Shown: positions 6,182-10,160 of the stretch, piece by piece | Layout of the letters: each line of letters starts with the position of its first letter | Numbering within the stretch: position 1 is the first letter of the stretch | From: CAYLLE01 sp964384485 | Lineage (GTDB): Bacteria > Spirochaetota > Spirochaetia > CAYLLE01 | Reading direction: 5' to 3' | Assembly (NCBI GenBank): GCA_964384485.1 | Contig: CAYLLE010000131.1 | Span: 1-10,160 of the forward strand | DNA: 10,160 nucleotides | Made by a program: the position numbers and the translations under genes | The notes under the pieces: generated by a model | What the model saw: only the letters and a program-made list of their open reading frames with translations | What the model was told of the DNA's origin: nothing | Database searches by the model: none

Positions 6182-6985
6182 ATGACACAAGCCAAAGCGG
6201 GACTTAAAGAAACCCTTTCAAAAAAGAAGGGAATTATCTGTGATATGGACGGAGTGATATACCACGGTAATATGCTTCTGAAGGGAGCGGAGCAATTCGT
6301 TGAATGGATAAAGCGGGAGAATAAATCATACCTTTTCTTGACTAATTCCAGCGAGCGGTCTCCCCGGGAATTAAAGCAGAAATTAAGCAGGCTGGGCATC
6401 ACGGTGGGAGAGGATAATTTCCACACCAGCGCCTTAGCCACAGCCGGTTTTCTCCAGGAGCAGTGCCCCGGCGGAAGCGCCTACGTTATCGGTGAGCCGG
6501 GGCTCATAAACGCCCTTTACGGCGCGGGATTTTCCATGAACGACATTAACCCGGACTACGTGGTGGTGGGTGAAACCCGGTCTTACGGATTCGAAAAGAT
6601 CGAACGGGCGGTGAATCTTGTAAGGGGAGGCGCAAAACTGATCGGCACAAATCCTGATATGACCGGTCCGGTTGAGGGAGGCATAATACCCGCGACCGGA
6701 GCGCTTATCGCCCCCATCGAACTTGCTACCGGAAAAGACGCGTATTTTGTCGGGAAACCTAATCCCCTGATGATGCGGCAGGCTTTGAAACGGCTCGGGT
6801 GCAGACGGGAAGATACGGTAATTATCGGAGACCGGATGGAAACGGATATAATCGCGGGTGTTGAAACTGAAATAGACACCATCCTGGTGCTGAGCGGCGT
6901 TACCGCCAGGGAGGATTTATCCAATTATTCTTACCAGCCGGCATTTGTTTTAGAAGGAATTCATGAAATTGCTGAACTATATTGA
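6182..6985 (+). CDS. HAD-superfamily IIA (NagD-like) phosphatase
   Basis: This is a cytoplasmic HAD hydrolase of 267 aa, the family that includes NagD nucleotide phosphatase and 4-nitrophenyl/phosphoglycolate phosphatases. All four catalytic motifs are present. Motif I is DMDGVIYHGN, with nucleophile D21 and acid/base D23. Motif II is FLTNSSERSP, with T54 where the class normally has Thr/Ser. Motif III is VGKPNP, with K192. Motif IV is IIGDRMETDI, with D217 and D222 binding Mg. The cap between motifs II and III is the large class-IIA type (for example PATGALIAPIELATGK). Length and order are normal. The substrate cannot be told from sequence. The ATG is the only possible start before motif I and lacks a ribosome site. 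The 3' end overlaps the next gene by 23 bases, so the two are likely co-translated. Confidence 0.93.
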   Translation: MTQAKAGLKETLSKKKGIICDMDGVIYHGNMLLKGAEQFVEWIKRENKSYLFLTNSSERSPRELKQKLSRLGITVGEDNFHTSALATAGFLQEQCPGGSAYVIGEPGLINALYGAGFSMNDINPDYVVVGETRSYGFEKIERAVNLVRGGAKLIGTNPDMTGPVEGGIIPATGALIAPIELATGKDAYFVGKPNPLMMRQALKRLGCRREDTVIIGDRMETDIIAGVETEIDTILVLSGVTAREDLSNYSYQPAFVLEGIHEIAELY

Positions 6986-7754
6986 AAAGGGAACAGGGTA
7001 TCCGATCATCTTTCTGCACGGATTATTCGGATCATCCTCGGTCTGGTCCCGTATTGCCGGCAGTTTCAAAAATAACTACCGGTGCGTTCTTCCGGACCTG
7101 GACGGCCACGGTTCCTCGCCTTCACCGAAGGTAATTTCCTATCCGGACATGGCCGGTTCCGTTGTCAAGCTGCTGGATGAACTGGGAATCGGGAAATGCA
7201 TCTGTGTCGGACATTCCATGGGGGGGAAAACCGCCATGGCGGCAGCCCTGGATTTTCCCGAATATTTTGACGGCATCGGTGTGGTGGATATCGCCCCCAA
7301 AAATTACGGATCCGTTCATAATACGATAATCCAGGCGATGCGGAATGTACATCCAGAAGAGCTTGATAAACGGAAGGAGGGAGATGAACGGCTCGCCTCT
7401 TCGGTCTCAGATCCGGTGATCCGCTCCTTCCTGCTCAAGAACCTTGTGCGTCGGGAAGAAGGCGGTTACAGGTGGCGGATCGACCTGGATATGCTCGATC
7501 GTTCCGCGGATAATCTTGCTTCCTGGCCGGGCCGCTACAGCGGCGGTAAGTATGAAGGACCGGTACTCTTCCTCTCGGGTGAACGGTCCGACTATTTTAC
7601 CGGTCAGGACAAAGAGTCCGCCAAGGAGTATTTTCCCCACGCTCAGATTACCGTAATGAAAGACGCCGGCCATTGGATACATTTCGATCAGTATGAAAAT
7701 TTCACAAAAACCTTAACCGCTTTTATTGCACGGATATTGAATGAAAATTCCTGA
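6963..7754 (+). CDS. Alpha/beta hydrolase, YbfF-like esterase
   Basis: This is a 263-aa alpha/beta-fold serine hydrolase. It has the oxyanion-loop motif FLHGLFGSSSVW (17-28), PDLDGHGSSPSP (44-55) and the nucleophile elbow GHSMGGKTAMA, with S85. VVDIAPKNY follows with D109, then a helical cap and the closing AGHWIHFDQYE with catalytic H237. HGLFGS, the Tyr-Pro-x-Met-Ala stretch (60-64), GHSMGGK, DIAP and GHWIH together match E. coli YbfF, an acyl-ester hydrolase, as I remember it. The third triad member is D109 (YbfF style) or D210 (classical position). There is no signal peptide, so it is cytoplasmic. The ATG at 6963 lies inside the HAD gene, with AAGGA (6954-6958) four bases upstream. Its own end overlaps the debranching gene by 14 bases. 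Natural substrate unknown; other small alpha/beta hydrolase families are possible. Confidence 0.9.
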   Translation: MKLLNYIEKGTGYPIIFLHGLFGSSSVWSRIAGSFKNNYRCVLPDLDGHGSSPSPKVISYPDMAGSVVKLLDELGIGKCICVGHSMGGKTAMAAALDFPEYFDGIGVVDIAPKNYGSVHNTIIQAMRNVHPEELDKRKEGDERLASSVSDPVIRSFLLKNLVRREEGGYRWRIDLDMLDRSADNLASWPGRYSGGKYEGPVLFLSGERSDYFTGQDKESAKEYFPHAQITVMKDAGHWIHFDQYENFTKTLTAFIARILNENS

Positions 7755-9888
7755 ACACGTTGAGATATCTCCCGGCAGACCCCTCCCCCTGGGGGCGAAT
7801 TTGCGTAATGGAGGCGTGCAGTTTTCGGTATTATCCCGGCACGCCCGAGGAATTACCCTGAACCTCTATGATAATCCCGAGGACGGGAAACCCGCGTATT
7901 CTCTGGAACTGGATCCTATACATAACAGGACCGGCGATATATGGCATGTATACATCAAGGGAATCGGTGCCGGTCAGCTGTATTTATATAAGGCGGACGG
8001 TCCATATCGTCCTGAAGAAGGCCACAGATTCAACGGAAACAAGCCCCTGCTTGACCCCTATGCCAAGGCTCTTACCGGGAACTTTAAATGGCAGCTGGAC
8101 CTGGCCCGGGGCTATGACCCCCGGGATCCCCGAAAAGATCTCTCCTTTTCCCGTTTCGATAACACCGCAGCCTTTCCAAAATGCATCGTGATAGATGATT
8201 CATTCGACTGGCAGGGGGATAAACCTCTGAATTATCCGCTGCGGTACAGCGTGATCTATGAAACACATGCGGCCGGATTGACCCGGCATCATACTTCGGG
8301 TGTAAAGCATCCTGGAACATACCGGGGAGTAATTGAAAAAATCCCCTACCTGCTTGATTTAGGCATCACCAGCCTGGAGCTGCTGCCTCTCCAGGAATTT
8401 GACGCATATGAAAATATCCATAAAAATCCGGTAACGGGAGAGACTTTAGAGAACTATTGGGGGTACTCAACGATTGCTTTTTTTGCCCCGAAAGGTACGT
8501 ACGCCGGTGAATGTGCCCGAGGAGAACAGGTCACTGAATTTAAGGAAATGGTCAGGGAGCTTCACAAGGCAGGTATAGAGGTGATTCTGGACATTGTTTT
8601 TAATCACACCGGTGAAAATGATGAACTGGGACCGACCTTGTCGTTCCGGGGCCTGGACAACAGCATTTACTACATCCTTGCCAAGAATCCCCGGAGATAC
8701 AAGAATTATTCCGGATGCGGGAATACCATGAATTGTAATCATCCCCTGGTACGAAGTCTTATATTGGACTGTCTCCGGTATTGGGTTGTTGAGATGCACG
8801 TGGACGGCTTCAGGTTCGATCTCGGATCTATTCTTGGCAGGGATTCAGAAGGAAAGCTGATGGAAAATCCGCCGGTTCTGGAGCGGATCGCGGAGGATCC
8901 TGTACTCCGGGACACCAAAATAATTGCCGAAGCCTGGGACGCCGCCGGAGCTTATCAGGTTGGTTCGTTTCCCGGGGGCAGATGGGCGGAATGGAATGAT
9001 AAGTTCCGGGACGATGTACGCAGATTCTGGAGGGGCGACCCGGATCTCACCTCGAATCTGGCAACCCGTTTGACCGGGAGTTCCGATTTGTATCTGGGCA
9101 ACGGCCGAAAACCGTTTCACAGCATCAACTTTGTTACTTCCCATGACGGATTTACACTGCATGATCTGGTGAGTTACCGAAGAAAACATAACCTGGAGAA
9201 CGGTGAGGAGAATGCTGACGGATCCGATGTCAACTTCAGCTGCAATTACGGCAAGGAAGGAGCCGCAACCGATCCTGAAATTCAGGAAATCCGTAAACGG
9301 CAGATAAAGAATTTTCTTGCAACCCTGTTCCTGTCTCTGGGTACTCCCATGCTTTTGGGGGGTGATGAATTCATGCGCTCCCAAGGCGGGAACAACAACG
9401 CGTATTGTCAGAATAATCAAATTTCATGGCATGACTGGTCTCTGCCGGACAAACACAAAGATATTTTCAGATTCTGCAGGAAGCTCATTGAATTTCGGCA
9501 CGACCATCCGGTATTTCACCGTCCTGAATTCTACACCGGTCAGGACAGGGACGCCAATTCGATACCTGATATTTCCTGGTACGATGCTGCGGGAAAACCT
9601 GCGGACTGGAGCGGTTCCGGATCGGTATTGGCCTTGTGGATTGACGGAGGAAAAGAAGAGATACACGCGGACCGTGATGACAATCACTTCTATATGATGT
9701 TCAACGGTTCCCGTCAGAGTACTGTCTTTACCCTAAACCCGGATCTGCCGCAGCGGGAATGGTACCGGGTAATTGATACGGGAAATGAAAGTCCATCAGA
9801 TATTGTCTCCCCCCGTTCCGAACCCCCAATCAGCCCTCCGGTCTCCTATACGGTTCTGCCTCAAAGTATGGCAGTTCTGATCTCATAG
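7741..9888 (+). CDS. glgX: Glycogen debranching enzyme, isoamylase type (GH13)
   Basis: This 715-aa cytoplasmic enzyme of the isoamylase/GlgX/TreX group hydrolyses alpha-1,6 branch points of glycogen or limit dextrin. It has an N-terminal CBM48-like domain (about 10-120, opening with SPGRPLPLGANLRNGGVQFSV) and a GH13 barrel (about 165-590). Conserved GH13 regions are DIVFNHTGEND (284-294), VDGFRFDLGSILGRD with nucleophile D360, IIAEAWD with acid/base E397, and NFVTSHDGFTLHDLVSY with D469. A beta-sandwich C-domain ends at 715. Group-specific stretches are YSGCGNTMNCNHP (323-335), GRWAEWNDKFRDDVRRFW (413-430) and GGNNNAYCQNN (549-559). NCNHP and AEAWD look closer to plant ISA and chlamydial GlgX than to E. 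coli GlgX (NLSHP, AEPWD), from memory. The ATG overlaps the hydrolase end. Its ribosome site is weak (GGA at 7732-7734), so coupling by re-initiation is likely. No other glycogen gene is in view. Confidence 0.93.
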   Translation: MKIPEHVEISPGRPLPLGANLRNGGVQFSVLSRHARGITLNLYDNPEDGKPAYSLELDPIHNRTGDIWHVYIKGIGAGQLYLYKADGPYRPEEGHRFNGNKPLLDPYAKALTGNFKWQLDLARGYDPRDPRKDLSFSRFDNTAAFPKCIVIDDSFDWQGDKPLNYPLRYSVIYETHAAGLTRHHTSGVKHPGTYRGVIEKIPYLLDLGITSLELLPLQEFDAYENIHKNPVTGETLENYWGYSTIAFFAPKGTYAGECARGEQVTEFKEMVRELHKAGIEVILDIVFNHTGENDELGPTLSFRGLDNSIYYILAKNPRRYKNYSGCGNTMNCNHPLVRSLILDCLRYWVVEMHVDGFRFDLGSILGRDSEGKLMENPPVLERIAEDPVLRDTKIIAEAWDAAGAYQVGSFPGGRWAEWNDKFRDDVRRFWRGDPDLTSNLATRLTGSSDLYLGNGRKPFHSINFVTSHDGFTLHDLVSYRRKHNLENGEENADGSDVNFSCNYGKEGAATDPEIQEIRKRQIKNFLATLFLSLGTPMLLGGDEFMRSQGGNNNAYCQNNQISWHDWSLPDKHKDIFRFCRKLIEFRHDHPVFHRPEFYTGQDRDANSIPDISWYDAAGKPADWSGSGSVLALWIDGGKEEIHADRDDNHFYMMFNGSRQSTVFTLNPDLPQREWYRVIDTGNESPSDIVSPRSEPPISPPVSYTVLPQSMAVLIS

Positions 9889-9919
9889 AAAATACAGGTA
9901 TATACCACATTTCCCAAAA

Positions 9920-9939
9920 AATATATCGAAAGATATATT
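9920..9939 (+). other. Perfect GAAA-tetraloop hairpin in the debranching gene 3' region
   Basis: AATATATC (9920-9927) and GATATATT (9932-9939) form a perfect 8-bp stem closed by GAAA, a stable GNRA-type loop. TTCCCAAA occurs at 9911-9918 and again at 9938-9945, bracketing the stem. There is no T-run, so it is not a terminator by itself. The surrounding 9889-10051 is AT-rich and A-rich, with no gene and no convincing promoter. Confidence 0.55.
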
Positions 9940-10051
9940 CCCAAACAGGAGAAGATCCCCGATACTTTGAGTCAGATAATAGGTTAATTAAAAAGAAGTA
10001 AAAATATTAAGTAAAAAACATTTAAAAAAAAGCAAAAAAAGTACCAGCAGC

Positions 10052-10085
10052 AAGGATCCAGATTTTTCATCTGGGTCCTTTTTTT
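10052..10085 (+). terminator. Intrinsic terminator of the HAD-hydrolase-debranching operon
   Basis: A 12-bp stem pairs AAGGATCCAGAT (10052-10063) with ATCTGGGTCCTT (10069-10080), with one G-T wobble and loop TTTTC. Seven T residues follow (10079-10085). It lies 163 bases past the debranching stop, so that mRNA would carry an unusually long 3' tail. Bases 10086-10160 beyond it hold no gene. TATAAA at 10141-10146 could be a -10 box for something downstream, with a poor -35. Confidence 0.92.
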
Positions 10086-10160
10086 GTTCCAAAAACATTC
10101 AAGAACGGCAATTCCCGGTGATCACATTCGCATTAAAATTTATAAATTGTTTTATTACAA

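Noticed and set aside
7868..8191. Second plus-strand frame of 107 codons inside the debranching gene
   Set aside because: It overlaps conserved coding sequence of the main frame and shows no domain or start signal.
8845..9420. Open frame of 191 codons on the minus strand inside the debranching gene
   Set aside because: It lies opposite the conserved GH13 regions, has no ribosome site of note and no recognisable domain.

Overview
The window looks like an ordinary chromosomal segment of a moderate-GC bacterium, most likely a free-living spirochaete (Spirochaetales). I base this on the form of SecD and SecF and on the gene order groL - small ORF - yajC - secD - secF, recalled from family knowledge; no search was run. 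All genes read on the + strand. I see no mobile element, CRISPR array, tRNA, rRNA or sign of recent transfer.

Layout. Bases 1-234 hold the last 77 codons of groL (GroEL), closed by a strong terminator at 264-302. A short unrecognised gene (97 aa, TTG start) follows at 352-645. A good extended -10 promoter (717-745) then precedes the protein-export block yajC (775-1197), secD (1445-3166) and secF (3163-4272), which ends in a textbook terminator at 4281-4311. yajC and secD are separated by 247 non-coding bases with small hairpins and a five-codon mini-ORF that ends one base before the secD start. secD and secF overlap by ATGA. SecF carries a strongly basic cytoplasmic tail of 75 residues.

A promoter at 4330-4358 leads into a membrane histidine kinase (4380-6149) with a Cache-like external sensor and no receiver domain; no response regulator gene is present. 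Right after it comes a three-gene set with overlapping ends: a HAD-IIA (NagD-like) phosphatase (6182-6985), a YbfF-like alpha/beta hydrolase (6963-7754) and an isoamylase-type glycogen debranching enzyme (7741-9888). The first gene lacks a Shine-Dalgarno site, and a promoter-like pair places +1 at about its ATG, so it may be leaderless. The set ends in an AT-rich 3' region with a perfect GAAA-capped hairpin and a strong terminator at 10052-10085.

How they work together. GroEL folds cytoplasmic proteins. YajC-SecD-SecF is the accessory complex of the SecYEG translocon. The kinase is a sensor with unknown signal and partner. The debranching enzyme belongs to glycogen or alpha-glucan breakdown; why a HAD phosphatase and an esterase are co-translated with it cannot be told from sequence. 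I did not find a clearly new system. The points most worth checking are the secD mini-ORF, the basic SecF tail, the possible leaderless start and the HAD/hydrolase/debranching operon.
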